Counted from the stretch's first letter, positions 1-7,132 are shown. The stretch is 8,948 nucleotides of DNA from Anaeromyxobacter sp. (GCA_020028115.1 JAHWYA010000045.1:1-8948); one strand, 5' to 3'. Notes: generated by a model not told the origin, from the letters alone. Made by a program: numbers and translations.

Positions 1-2239
1 CCTGCGGGATGACCTTGTAGCTCCGGCCGCCGACGCTGAACCGGTTCACGAAGTTCCCGCCGACCGCGGCGGCGAGGTCCTGGCCCACCGTCTGGAGGTT
101 CAGGCCGAGCTCGGCGACCTTGTCGCGGTCGATGTCGATCTCGGTCTGGGGTTGGTCGATCTTGACGTCGACGAGCGGCGGGAACGCGAACATCCCGCTC
201 GCCATCGCCTTCTGCTGGAGCTGCTGCGCGAAGCCGAGCAGCTCGGGGGCCTCGGCGGTCGAGGCGATCACGAACTCGACCGGGAAGGAGCCGCCGCCGG
301 GGAGCGCTGGCGGAAGGATCGGGAAGGTCTGGATGCCAGGAATGGCGCCGACCTTCGCCAGCACCTCCGGCAGGATCTTCGCCGCCGTGCGCTTCCGCTC
401 GTCCCAGGGCTTGAGCCCCACCCCCCAGAAGCCGCCGTCCGGGAAGGTGATCTGGAACGTGAACCCCGACTCCGGGATCTCCATCACCGTGCGGTTCACC
501 GCGCGCGTGAAGGGCATCACCTGGTCGAGCGTCGAGTTGGCCGGCGTGTCGACGATGCCGAAGATCACCCCCTGGTCCTCGGTGGGGGCGAGCTCCCGCG
601 GCGCCTGCGTGAACATGAGGACGGCGAGGACGCTGACGACGCCCCACGCCACGTAGATGGCGCGCCGCCCCGCGAGCGCCACGTCGAGCTGGCGGGCGTA
701 CAGCGCCTTGAGCCGGTCGAACCCGCGGTTGATCCGGCCCGCGAGCCCGCGCTCCTCCTGCCCCTGCTTGAGGAGCCTCGCCGACATGACCGGCGAGAGC
801 GTGAGCGCGACGAACCCGGAGATGGTCACCGCCCCGGCGAGCGTGAGGGCGAACTCGCGGAACAGCGAGCCAGTGAGGCCGCCCTGGAACGCGATGGGCG
901 TGTACACCGCGGCGAGGGTGATGGTCATCGCGACGATGGGACCGACCAGCTCGTGCGCGCCCTTCAGCGCAGCGTCCAGCGGCTTCACCCCCTCGCGCAG
1001 GTGCCGCTCGACGTTCTCGACGACCACGATCGCGTCGTCCACCACGAGCCCCACCGAGAGCACGATCGCGAGCAGGGTGAGGAGGTTCAGCGAGAAGCCG
1101 AACACCTGCATGAGGAAGACCGCGCCGACGAGGGAGACGGGGATGGCGACCACCGGCACGAGCACCGAGCGGAGCGACCCGAGGAACAGGAAGATCACGA
1201 TCACCACGATGACGAGCGTCTCGCCGAGGGTGCGCTCCACGTCGCGGATGGCGCTCTTGATGTAGGAGGTCCCGTCGTAGGCGATGCGCGCCTGGATCTG
1301 CTCGGGGATGTCGCGCTGCAGCGCGTCGAGCTCCCCGCGCACGCGCTGGATCACGTCGAGGGAGTTCGCCGTGGGGAGCGCCCACACGCCGATGAACACC
1401 GCGGTCTCGCCGGTGAAGTTCACGGCCTGGTCGTAGTCCTCCGCGCCGAGCGCGACCTGGGAGATGTCGCCGAGCCGCACGATCGCGCCGTTCAGCTCGC
1501 GCACCACGAGGTTCTGGAACTCCTTGACCGAGCGGAGATCGGTGTTGGCGGTGAGGTTCACCTGCACGAGCGAGCCGCGGGTCTGGCCGACCGCCGCGAG
1601 GTAGTTGTTGGCGGCGAGGGCCTGGCGCACCTGGGCCGGGCTCACGTTCAGCGCGGCCATCCGGTCGGGCTGGAGCCAGATCCGCATCGCGAAGGTCCGG
1701 GCGCCGAGGATGTCCGCGCGCTGTACGCCGTCCACGGCGGAGAGCCGCGGCTGGACCACGCGGACGAGGAAGTCGGTGATCTCGTTCTGGGCGAGGTCCT
1801 GCGAGGAGAAGCTCAGGTAGGCGGAGGCGAACTGGGTGTCGGCGGAGACGATGTTCAGGATCGGGATCTCCGCCTCCGGCGGGAGGTCGCGCCGCACCTG
1901 ATCCACCTTCGAGCCGATCTCGGCGAGGGCGCGCTGCGCGTCGTAGTTGAGCTTCAGCCGGATCGTGATGGTCGAGAGCCCCTGCTTGCTCTGCGACTCG
2001 ATGTATTCCACCCCGTCCGCGGCGGCGATCACGCGCTCGAGCGGCGTCGTGACGAAGCCCCGGACGAGGTCGGGGCTCGCGCCCACGTAGGCGGTCGTGA
2101 CCGTGACGGAGGCGTTCTCGGTCCGCGGGTACTGGCGGACGTTCAGCGTCCGGATCGCCTGGATCCCGGCGATGAGGACGATGAGGTTGACGACGACGGC
2201 GACGACGGGCCGCCGGATGAAGAGATCGGTGAACCTCAC
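1..2239 (-). CDS. RND multidrug efflux permease, HAE1/AcrB type (C-terminus outside window)
   Basis: Inner-membrane proton-driven pump of a tripartite RND efflux system, expected to export hydrophobic or amphiphilic compounds with a periplasmic adaptor and an outer-membrane channel. The frame is open for 746 codons from a GTG (2237-2239) to the left edge; the family is usually about 1,030-1,050 residues, so roughly the last 300 are missing. TM1 lies near residues 9-28 after FTDLFIRRPVVA. The first porter region fills about 30-330, TM2-TM6 about 333-490, and TM7 about 528-548. The second porter region begins with ELAPTEDQGVIF and continues through a FWGVGLKPWDER stretch. The TM4 proton-relay motif GLVVDDAIVVVENVER is intact, with D401 and D402 matching AcrB D407/D408. 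It follows the adaptor gene with a 16-bp gap and a G-run before the GTG, so the two are surely cotranscribed. I saw no frameshift. The substrate cannot be read from the sequence. Confidence 0.96.
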   Translation of the reverse strand, partial: MRFTDLFIRRPVVAVVVNLIVLIAGIQAIRTLNVRQYPRTENASVTVTTAYVGASPDLVRGFVTTPLERVIAAADGVEYIESQSKQGLSTITIRLKLNYDAQRALAEIGSKVDQVRRDLPPEAEIPILNIVSADTQFASAYLSFSSQDLAQNEITDFLVRVVQPRLSAVDGVQRADILGARTFAMRIWLQPDRMAALNVSPAQVRQALAANNYLAAVGQTRGSLVQVNLTANTDLRSVKEFQNLVVRELNGAIVRLGDISQVALGAEDYDQAVNFTGETAVFIGVWALPTANSLDVIQRVRGELDALQRDIPEQIQARIAYDGTSYIKSAIRDVERTLGETLVIVVIVIFLFLGSLRSVLVPVVAIPVSLVGAVFLMQVFGFSLNLLTLLAIVLSVGLVVDDAIVVVENVERHLREGVKPLDAALKGAHELVGPIVAMTITLAAVYTPIAFQGGLTGSLFREFALTLAGAVTISGFVALTLSPVMSARLLKQGQEERGLAGRINRGFDRLKALYARQLDVALAGRRAIYVAWGVVSVLAVLMFTQAPRELAPTEDQGVIFGIVDTPANSTLDQVMPFTRAVNRTVMEIPESGFTFQITFPDGGFWGVGLKPWDERKRTAAKILPEVLAKVGAIPGIQTFPILPPALPGGGSFPVEFVIASTAEAPELLGFAQQLQQKAMASGMFAFPPLVDVKIDQPQTEIDIDRDKVAELGLNLQTVGQDLAAAVGGNFVNRFSVGGRSYKVIPQ

Positions 2240-2255
2240 GCGCGCCCCCGGTCGC

Positions 2256-3392
2256 TCACTGGTCCGTGGGCTTCGGCGCGAGCTCCGCGCCCGGCGCGAG
2301 CGCGTCGTTCACCGCCACCGGCACCCCGTTGCGGAGCTTGAACCCGCCGCTGCCCACGATCCGCTCGCCCGGCCCGAGCCCAGAGACCACCGCGACGAAG
2401 TCGCCGCGCCGCTCACCGAGCCGCACGAACTTCTGCTGCGCGACGGCCGACTTCCCGCCCTTCCCGTCCTCCTTCTCGGCGATGGCGAAGACCGAGTCCC
2501 CGTACGGCGCGTAGATCACCGCCGTCGCCGGGATGACGAGCACCTTCCGCGGCGCGCCGGAGACCACCTCCACGTTCGCGAACATGCCCGGGCGGAGGCG
2601 CCCGTCGCCGTTCGGGAACGTCGCGCGCACGTGGACGTTCCGCGTCGCGGTGTCGACCTCGGGGTTCACCGCCGTGATCTCGCCCTCCCAGCGCGCGTCG
2701 GGGAAGGGATCCGAGCGCAGCCGCACCGGCTGCCCCGCCCGCAGCTCGGCGAGGGTCTGCTGGGGCATCCAGAAGTCGGCGTGGATGGGGCTCACCGACT
2801 GGAGCGACGCGAGGGGGGTCCCCGGGGAGACGATCTGCCCGAGCTCGACCTGGCGGATGGAGATGCGCCCGTCGAACGGCGCGCGGATCGTCTTCTTCGC
2901 GATGGTCGCCTCGAGGGTCGCGACCGCCGCCGCCGCCGCGCGCGCCTTCGCCTCGGCCGCGTCGAGCTCGGCCTGCGAGATCGAGTCCCCCTTCCGCAGC
3001 GTGCGCGCGCGCTCGACGCTCACCTTGGCGAGCGAGGCCTCGGCCTGGCTCGCCTGGAGCTGCGCCTCCTCGGTGGACGTGTCGAGCCGCACGAGCGAGG
3101 CGCCCTTGCGGACGGAGGCGCCGGACTCGAACCCGATCTCGCGGATGCGCCCCGGGAGCTCCGCCCCGAGCGTGACGGCGCGCGCGGCGACGAGCGTCGC
3201 GACGGCGCCTCGCGTCGGCGCCCACTCCGAGACCTCGGCGAGCGCCGACGACACCGCCGTGGGCGGGGGCGTCTGCCGCTCGGCCGCGCGGACCATCGTC
3301 ACGATCTGGCCGGCCTTCAGCCCCGCGAGCAGGCCGACCACCACCACGAGCCCGACGATCACCACCACCCACAGCTTCCGGCTGGTCTTCAT
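2256..3392 (-). CDS. RND efflux periplasmic adaptor (membrane fusion protein, HlyD/AcrA family)
   Basis: Periplasmic adaptor that joins an RND pump to its outer-membrane channel; 378 residues, a normal length. One hydrophobic N-terminal segment (about residues 7-25) follows MKTSRK. There is no lipobox cysteine, so it is probably anchored by this helix rather than as a lipoprotein like AcrA. The two lipoyl half-motifs are near 68-104 (ELPGRIREIGFESGASVRKG) and 168-197 (IRAPFDGRISIRQVELGQIV). Between them an Ala/Glu-rich alpha-hairpin (about 105-165) is coded partly by a GCC/GCG run. The beta-barrel is about 200-278 (RLRPGMFANVEV) and the membrane-proximal domain about 280-360. The ATG at 3390-3392 has GGGAG nine bases upstream (plus strand 3402-3406), which supports this start. 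It is the first gene of the adaptor-permease unit. The 130-bp gap to malate synthase probably separates the two transcription units. Confidence 0.95.
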   Translation of the reverse strand: MKTSRKLWVVVIVGLVVVVGLLAGLKAGQIVTMVRAAERQTPPPTAVSSALAEVSEWAPTRGAVATLVAARAVTLGAELPGRIREIGFESGASVRKGASLVRLDTSTEEAQLQASQAEASLAKVSVERARTLRKGDSISQAELDAAEAKARAAAAAVATLEATIAKKTIRAPFDGRISIRQVELGQIVSPGTPLASLQSVSPIHADFWMPQQTLAELRAGQPVRLRSDPFPDARWEGEITAVNPEVDTATRNVHVRATFPNGDGRLRPGMFANVEVVSGAPRKVLVIPATAVIYAPYGDSVFAIAEKEDGKGGKSAVAQQKFVRLGERRGDFVAVVSGLGPGERIVGSGGFKLRNGVPVAVNDALAPGAELAPKPTDQ

Positions 3393-3407
3393 GGACGTGC
3401 GCTCCCG

Positions 3408-3428
3408 CTCCGCTTGCGATCGGCGGAG
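3408..3428. repeat. 6-bp inverted repeat upstream of the adaptor gene
   Basis: CTCCGC (3408-3413) and GCGGAG (3423-3428) form a perfect inverted repeat with a 9-base centre, 16 bases before the adaptor start codon. It could be a repressor site or a short leader hairpin next to the ribosome-binding site. Short GC-only repeats are frequent at this base composition, so the functional reading is weak. Confidence 0.25.
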
Positions 3429-3435
3429 GCTTAAC

Positions 3436-3452
3436 CGCGCGCAGGGCGCGCG
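3436..3452. repeat. GC hairpin in the malate synthase/adaptor gap
   Basis: CGCGCGC (3436-3442) and GCGCGCG (3446-3452) can pair as a 7-bp stem with a 3-base loop. Neither strand has a T-run after it, so it is not a classical terminator. It lies in the 130-bp gap (3393-3522), which otherwise shows no open gene and no clear sigma-70 hexamers. Confidence 0.25.
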
Positions 3453-3475
3453 CGCAGCCGGAGCAAACGCAGACC

Positions 3476-3498
3476 CCCAGCCGGGCGCCGCCGCTGGG
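3476..3498 (-). terminator. weak candidate terminator after malate synthase
   Basis: Read on the minus strand, CCCAGC and GCTGGG form a 6-bp stem (3493-3498 with 3476-3481). An 11-base loop can pair a further CGG/CCG inside. It begins 24 bases after the malate synthase TAG. The following bases (GGTCTGCGTTTGC) hold only a poor T-tract, so termination here is possible but unproven. It would separate malate synthase from the efflux operon. Confidence 0.3.
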
Positions 3499-3522
3499 CG
3501 GGCGGAGGAGCGGCCGCGCCCC

Positions 3523-5820
3523 CTACGACACGTCGAGCACGTAGTCGTGCGCGGCGAGCGCCGTCCGCGGCAGCGTCCCCGCCTGCACGCGCTTCGCGAC
3601 CTCGTCCCGCGACAGGTCGAAGATCGCGTCCAGGATCGGGCCGCGGTCCTTCGCGCCCGCCTCGGCGACGACGAAGAGCACGCGCGCCGAGTGCTGCACC
3701 CAGCGCCTCGAGAGGAGCTGGCGGCGCAGCATCTCCATGATCACGTCCGCCTTGGAGCGGTCGAAGCGCGCGGGCTCGCCCCGGCGGTCCTGCTCCGCGA
3801 AGAAGGCCTTCGTCCACTCGTCGTGGTAGGCCCACACCTTCTCGAAGAGCTCGCGCGTGAAGCGCGTCCCCGCCTTCACCGGCTCCGCGTTCGCGCCGAT
3901 GACGACGCCGTCGCGCGTGAGGACCTGCCGCTGCAGGTGGCCGTCCTTCGTGATGGGCGCCTCGTGCCGGACGAGCGACCAGAGCCAGGACACGTAGATC
4001 CGGTAGGTGGCGAGGTCGTTCATGAACCGCAGCTTCAGCTCGTAGTCGTCGATCGCCGCCGCGAAGTTCCCGTTCAGGATCTGGAACCCGTAGTTCGCCG
4101 CCATGTAGAAGGAGTGCTGGACGTGCTCGATCGTCACGTCCCCCTTCGGCGGCCGGTAGATCGCGTCCCAGAGCGGCTGGGTGAGGAGCTTCTCCGGCGC
4201 GTCGAGCGACTCGCGCGGAACGACGGTGGGGGTGATCTTCCCGGCCGCGTCGAGGAGGCCGCGCGCGCGCAGCAGCTCCCGCTCGGCGTCGGTGAGGCCG
4301 CTCGCGACGGAGGGGACCTGCTTCCCCTCGACGTCGAGGAGCTGGCGCGGGGCGTCGACGAGGGCCTGCAGCCCCGTCACCGGCGCGCGGAGCGGGCCGT
4401 TCCCGGCGGCGACGTAGTCCGTCTCCGGGCTCGCGACCCAGCTCTGCCGGTAGGCGTCGTAGAGCTTCCCCTTCACGCGCGTCGCGAGGACGTCCTCGAG
4501 GGTGGGCTGCGCGCCGGGGGGGAGCGGCGCGTCCGGCACGAACACGAGCCCGAGCACCCGCTCGCGCAGCTTGTCCATCACGATGGCGCGGAGCGCGTGC
4601 GCGTTGTAGCGCGCGCGGCCGTAGGGGTCGGCCGCCTGGTAGATCATGACGGCCGCCATGCCGCCGATCGGCGCCCCGTTGGAGAGCTCCCCGTCCTTCA
4701 GGCCGGCCATGAGCATGAGGAGCGCGTTGTAGCGCTGGTAGGCGATCATGTTCGGCGTGGCCATCCCGACCGACTGCGGGTCGGGGAAGATCGCCGCGGG
4801 ATCGTCCTTCCACATCTCGATGAGGCTGCCGAGGTAGTCCCAGCGGCCGACGTTCGTCCCGAGGAGCCGGCGCCGCAGCGTCCAGACGATGGCGGGGAGC
4901 TGGCGGCCCGCGTTCCCCTCCTCGTAGAGCATCTTCGCCTTGAAGGTGCCGGCGGGGACGCCGACGAGCCCCTCGAGCCGGGAGAGGAGCTTCTCGACGA
5001 GGAGCGCCTCGCGCGGCGTCTGGAGCTTCGGGATGTAGTAGTAGACGCCGCTCCCGGAGCGCACGAGGGCGTCGTGGTTGGAGAGCGCCCAGAGCGTCGC
5101 CATGACGACGAGCCCCGGGGCGGGCTTCCCGTCGACCGTCACGTGCTCGTAGACGATGTGGAGTCCCGGCGGGCGCGCGAGCCGCGTCGGCCACTGCGGC
5201 TGCGGCGTGGTGATCCGGTACTGCCTCGTCTTCCCCTTCTTCACGACCTCGTAGGGCTTCTCGTTCCAGCGCCCCTCGTGGATCTCCTTCGCGTTCTGCA
5301 TCGCCGCGAAGATCCCGAGCGGCGTGCCCGGCCTCGAGCCCTCCGGCGTGAAGTGCGACGGCGCCGCGTCCTCGAAGTCCGGCATGTTCATCGGCGCGGC
5401 GCTGTTGAGCGCGTTGAACGCCATGTCGAGCGGCGCCCACGGGCCCGTGAGCTCGAGGCCTGGGTTCCGCGAGGGGTGGACGTGCTCGGGGATCGGCACC
5501 TCGTCGTTGAGGCGCCACCGCCAGGGCGACTCCTTGCCGAGGAAGTTGTCGACGAGCCCCTGCACGATCTGCCGGAAGGTCCACGGCTTCCCGGTCACCG
5601 GATCGTCGAGCTTCTCGTCCCACGCCTGCCAGGCGTACTTCTTCGTCACCGGCGCGCGGGAGGCGAGCAGCTCGCGCCGCGCGGCGAGCGCCGCCGCGAT
5701 GTCGGGCCGCAGCTCGCGGGTCAGCGTCGAGATGGTCTCGTCGACGTCGAGCTCGCGGCCGTTCACGCGCTTCTTGCCGAAGAGGTCGGGGAACTGCTGG
5801 AGGATGTCGGCGCGGATCAT
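3523..5820 (-). CDS. aceB: long malate synthase A-like enzyme (765 aa)
   Basis: Predicted to condense glyoxylate with acetyl-CoA to malate, the second glyoxylate-bypass step, in the cytoplasm. Family signatures occur in AceB order: ITGP-like LTGPWAPLDMAFNALNS (124-140), DFEDA (148-152), ARPPGLHIVYEHV (215-227), YYIPK (261-265), GTFKAKMLYEE (291-301), NVGRWDY (323-329), IGGMAA (385-390) and FMNDLATYRI (599-608). By alignment to E. coli AceB (R166, E250, D278, D447), the catalytic Arg is R216, the Mg ligands are E300 and D328, and the base is D602. The R-to-E and E-to-D spacings of 84 and 28 residues equal those of AceB. The next AceB arginine, R168, is a proline here. At 765 residues it far exceeds the usual ~530: about 50 extra residues before R216, 105 between D328 and D602, and 77 after D602. 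The ATG at 5818-5820 has GAGG eight bases upstream. No isocitrate lyase is in the window. An inactive or altered-substrate homologue is possible but less likely, given the intact active site. Confidence 0.87.
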   Translation of the reverse strand: MIRADILQQFPDLFGKKRVNGRELDVDETISTLTRELRPDIAAALAARRELLASRAPVTKKYAWQAWDEKLDDPVTGKPWTFRQIVQGLVDNFLGKESPWRWRLNDEVPIPEHVHPSRNPGLELTGPWAPLDMAFNALNSAAPMNMPDFEDAAPSHFTPEGSRPGTPLGIFAAMQNAKEIHEGRWNEKPYEVVKKGKTRQYRITTPQPQWPTRLARPPGLHIVYEHVTVDGKPAPGLVVMATLWALSNHDALVRSGSGVYYYIPKLQTPREALLVEKLLSRLEGLVGVPAGTFKAKMLYEEGNAGRQLPAIVWTLRRRLLGTNVGRWDYLGSLIEMWKDDPAAIFPDPQSVGMATPNMIAYQRYNALLMLMAGLKDGELSNGAPIGGMAAVMIYQAADPYGRARYNAHALRAIVMDKLRERVLGLVFVPDAPLPPGAQPTLEDVLATRVKGKLYDAYRQSWVASPETDYVAAGNGPLRAPVTGLQALVDAPRQLLDVEGKQVPSVASGLTDAERELLRARGLLDAAGKITPTVVPRESLDAPEKLLTQPLWDAIYRPPKGDVTIEHVQHSFYMAANYGFQILNGNFAAAIDDYELKLRFMNDLATYRIYVSWLWSLVRHEAPITKDGHLQRQVLTRDGVVIGANAEPVKAGTRFTRELFEKVWAYHDEWTKAFFAEQDRRGEPARFDRSKADVIMEMLRRQLLSRRWVQHSARVLFVVAEAGAKDRGPILDAIFDLSRDEVAKRVQAGTLPRTALAAHDYVLDVS

Positions 5821-5856
5821 GTCGGAGGCCTCGGGGAGCGGCGCGAACGCTTCTCG

Positions 5857-5870
5857 CGTCCTGCAGGACG
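5857..5870. promoter_or_regulatory. 14-bp perfect palindrome upstream of malate synthase
   Basis: CGTCCTGCAGGACG is a perfect palindrome, 36 bases upstream of the malate synthase ATG and inside the 148-bp gap after the AraC-type gene. The position suits an operator or a 5'-leader hairpin. At this GC content one or two such palindromes are expected by chance in a window this long, so only its location argues for function. The rest of the gap (5821-5968) shows no gene and no convincing sigma-70 promoter. Confidence 0.3.
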
Positions 5871-5940
5871 TCGGGTGTCGGCCACCAACCGTGATACCGA
5901 TCCGTACTGCGCGGCGCGCCGGGCGGCACGCACTCCGATG

Positions 5941-5958
5941 GGACGGCGCGACCCGTCC
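5941..5958 (-). terminator. hairpin just after the AraC-type gene, possible terminator
   Basis: GGACGG (5941-5946) and CCGTCC (5953-5958) form a 6-bp stem with a 6-base loop. It begins 10 bases after the regulator's TAG on the minus strand. No T-run follows, so intrinsic termination would be poor. If it does not stop transcription, malate synthase could be read through from the regulator's promoter. Confidence 0.25.
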
Positions 5959-5968
5959 GGGGGGGAGG

Positions 5969-7078
5969 CTACGCGGGGGCCGCCCTGCGGCGGTACGCCC
6001 GCGGAGTCTCGCCGGTCCACGCCTTGAAGGCGCGGGAGAAGGCCTTCTCGTCGCCGAAGCCGACGGCGAGGGCCACCTGCTTCACCGGCTTCTCGGTCCG
6101 GCACAGGAGGTCGACGGCCCGGTCGCGGCGGACCTCGTCCTTGAGCGCCTGCAGCGTCGCGCCCTCCTGGTGGAGGTGCCGGTGGAGCGAGCGGGTGGAG
6201 AGGTGGAGGTGGCGCGCGACGGTCTCGGCGTCGTGCACGTCGCCCGGGTGCTCGGCGAGGTGGCGGCGGACCCGCGCGACGAGGAGCCGGTCGCGGCGGT
6301 ACTGGAGGACCGTGAGCGGGAGGGCGTGCTGCAGCATCGCCCGCAGCGCGCGGTCGTCGCGGCGCTGCGGCAGCGCGAGGTAGCGCGCGTCGAAGGTGAA
6401 GTGGGCCTGCGCGGCGTCGAAGGAGATCGGCCCGGGGAAGAGGAGCGGGTAGACCGCTCCGTGGGGCGGGCGCGGGAAGGGGAACCCGACCTCGAGGAGC
6501 GAGATGCGCGAGTCCACGGCCCAGCAGGCGAAGCCGTGCACGTAGCGCAGGTACGAGAGGAGGCAGAACTCCCGCATCGCTCGTCCCCGGATCTCCGCCG
6601 CCCCCCGGAGCGGGGCCGGGGAGGGGGCCCCGAGCGGACGGTGCTCCCGGATGGCGACGGTGGCGCGCCCGGCGGCGGACGAGAGCTCGAGGGTGAGGTC
6701 GTCGGTGACGAGCCGGTGGTGGCGGAACCAGCGCTTCAGCGCGACCTCGAGGTTCGGCGACGGCAGCGAGGCTCGGCAGAGCATCCCGAGCGTCCCCCAC
6801 GGCAGCTTCCGGGAGAACCAGCCGAGCGCCTCGTCGTCGAGCTGCCGCATGGCGCCCTCCGAGACGATCTCCATCTGGCGCGCGGTGATGAGCGCCTCCG
6901 GATCGCGCAGCATCGCTGGCGTGATCTGCCCCTCCCGGAGGACCGCCGCCGGGCTCTCCCCGTAGCGCTCGTACGCGAGGAGGAGCGCGTTTACGAAGGC
7001 GATGGGGGTCGCGGCGGTGGCGCCCGGTCGCTTCCGGGGGGTGGGGGCGGGGCGCCGTCTCGAGTCGAGGCGTGGCAC
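5969..7078 (-). CDS. AraC-family transcriptional regulator with arabinose-binding-type N-terminal domain
   Basis: DNA-binding regulator of 369 residues. Residues about 25-235 resemble the N-terminal ligand domain of the OruR-like AraC subfamily (Pfam Arabinose_bd type), from TPIAFVNALLLAYERYG to FPRPPHGAVYPLLFPGPISF. The C-terminal AraC domain (about 265-365) has its first helix-turn-helix near 285-306 (VARHLHLSTRSLHRHLHQEG) and its second near 332-356 (VALAVGFGDEKAFSRAFKAW), ending in the usual TGETPRAYRRR. The only sensible starts in frame are GTG at 7076-7078 and TTG at 7085-7087. I chose GTG because the conserved part begins about 24 residues later and a weak promoter-like pair overlaps the TTG. 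No clear ribosome-binding site precedes either. The gene diverges from liuA across 54 bp, the typical position of a local regulator, and is followed 148 bp later by malate synthase on the same strand. Target and ligand are inferred only; a leucine-pathway acyl-CoA or a related acid would be reasonable. Confidence 0.93.
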   Translation of the reverse strand: MPRLDSRRRPAPTPRKRPGATAATPIAFVNALLLAYERYGESPAAVLREGQITPAMLRDPEALITARQMEIVSEGAMRQLDDEALGWFSRKLPWGTLGMLCRASLPSPNLEVALKRWFRHHRLVTDDLTLELSSAAGRATVAIREHRPLGAPSPAPLRGAAEIRGRAMREFCLLSYLRYVHGFACWAVDSRISLLEVGFPFPRPPHGAVYPLLFPGPISFDAAQAHFTFDARYLALPQRRDDRALRAMLQHALPLTVLQYRRDRLLVARVRRHLAEHPGDVHDAETVARHLHLSTRSLHRHLHQEGATLQALKDEVRRDRAVDLLCRTEKPVKQVALAVGFGDEKAFSRAFKAWTGETPRAYRRRAAPA

Positions 7079-7080
7079 GA

Positions 7081-7105
7081 TCTGCAACCATTCTGGCCGG
7101 TTCTG
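7081..7105. promoter_or_regulatory. three helically phased TCTG elements, candidate AraC-type operator
   Basis: TCTG occurs at 7081-7084, 7092-7095 and 7102-7105 on the plus strand, start-to-start 11 and 10 bp, about one helical turn apart. The outer two continue as TCTGC and the middle one is TCTGG. AraC-family proteins often bind directly repeated half-sites through two helix-turn-helix motifs placed on one DNA face. The array lies in the regulator/liuA gap, just upstream of the candidate liuA -10. Calling it an operator is inference. Confidence 0.35.
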
Positions 7106-7119
7106 CGTCCCCGCGCCAA
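7090..7119 (-). promoter_or_regulatory. weak sigma-70-like promoter for the AraC-type gene
   Basis: On the minus strand, TTGGCG (7114-7119) and CAGAAT (7090-7095) are separated by 18 bases, each matching four of six consensus positions. Transcription would begin about 5-7 bases before the GTG at 7078, so the mRNA would have almost no leader. It overlaps two of the three TCTG elements, which would allow autoregulation. Confidence 0.25.
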
Positions 7120-7120
7120 G

Positions 7121-7126
7121 TACCCT
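7121..7126 (+). promoter_or_regulatory. candidate -10 element for liuA, leaderless arrangement
   Basis: TACCCT fits the TAnnnT pattern and ends six bases before the liuA ATG. Transcription would therefore start at or next to the A of ATG. There is no Shine-Dalgarno-like purine run in the bases before the ATG, which agrees with a leaderless mRNA. No good -35 hexamer is found 16-18 bases upstream, so activator help is likely. Confidence 0.3.
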
Positions 7127-7132
7127 TCTCTC

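Noticed and set aside
152..2341. Plus-strand open frame of 729 codons opposite the RND permease
   Set aside because: Its translation is a monotone Arg/Glu/His/Asp/Leu-rich string without domains, the typical antisense shadow in very GC-rich DNA. The minus strand encodes an unmistakable RND pump there.
2920..2945. GCC/GCG-type triplet run, possible microsatellite
   Set aside because: It is in frame in the adaptor and codes for alanines of the alpha-helical hairpin. Codon bias explains it.
5912..5921. 10-bp palindrome CGGCGCGCCG in the gap after the AraC-type gene
   Set aside because: GC-only palindromes of this length are expected many times by chance at this base composition, and its position suggests nothing specific.
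2533..6027. Plus-strand open frame of 1,164 codons across the adaptor and malate synthase genes
   Set aside because: Low-complexity charged translation that runs through two well-supported minus-strand genes and the gaps between them. It is an antisense shadow from GC bias.
7085..7087. TTG as the start codon of the AraC-type gene
   Set aside because: It is in frame and only three codons upstream, but it is a rarer start, lacks a ribosome-binding site and lies at the edge of the candidate promoter. GTG at 7078 is preferred, without certainty.
5817..7091. A minus-strand ATG-started frame of 424 codons overlapping the AraC-type gene
   Set aside because: It begins with ATG but reads as Pro/Arg/Ala low complexity throughout. 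The overlapping frame contains both helix-turn-helix motifs and the sensor domain.
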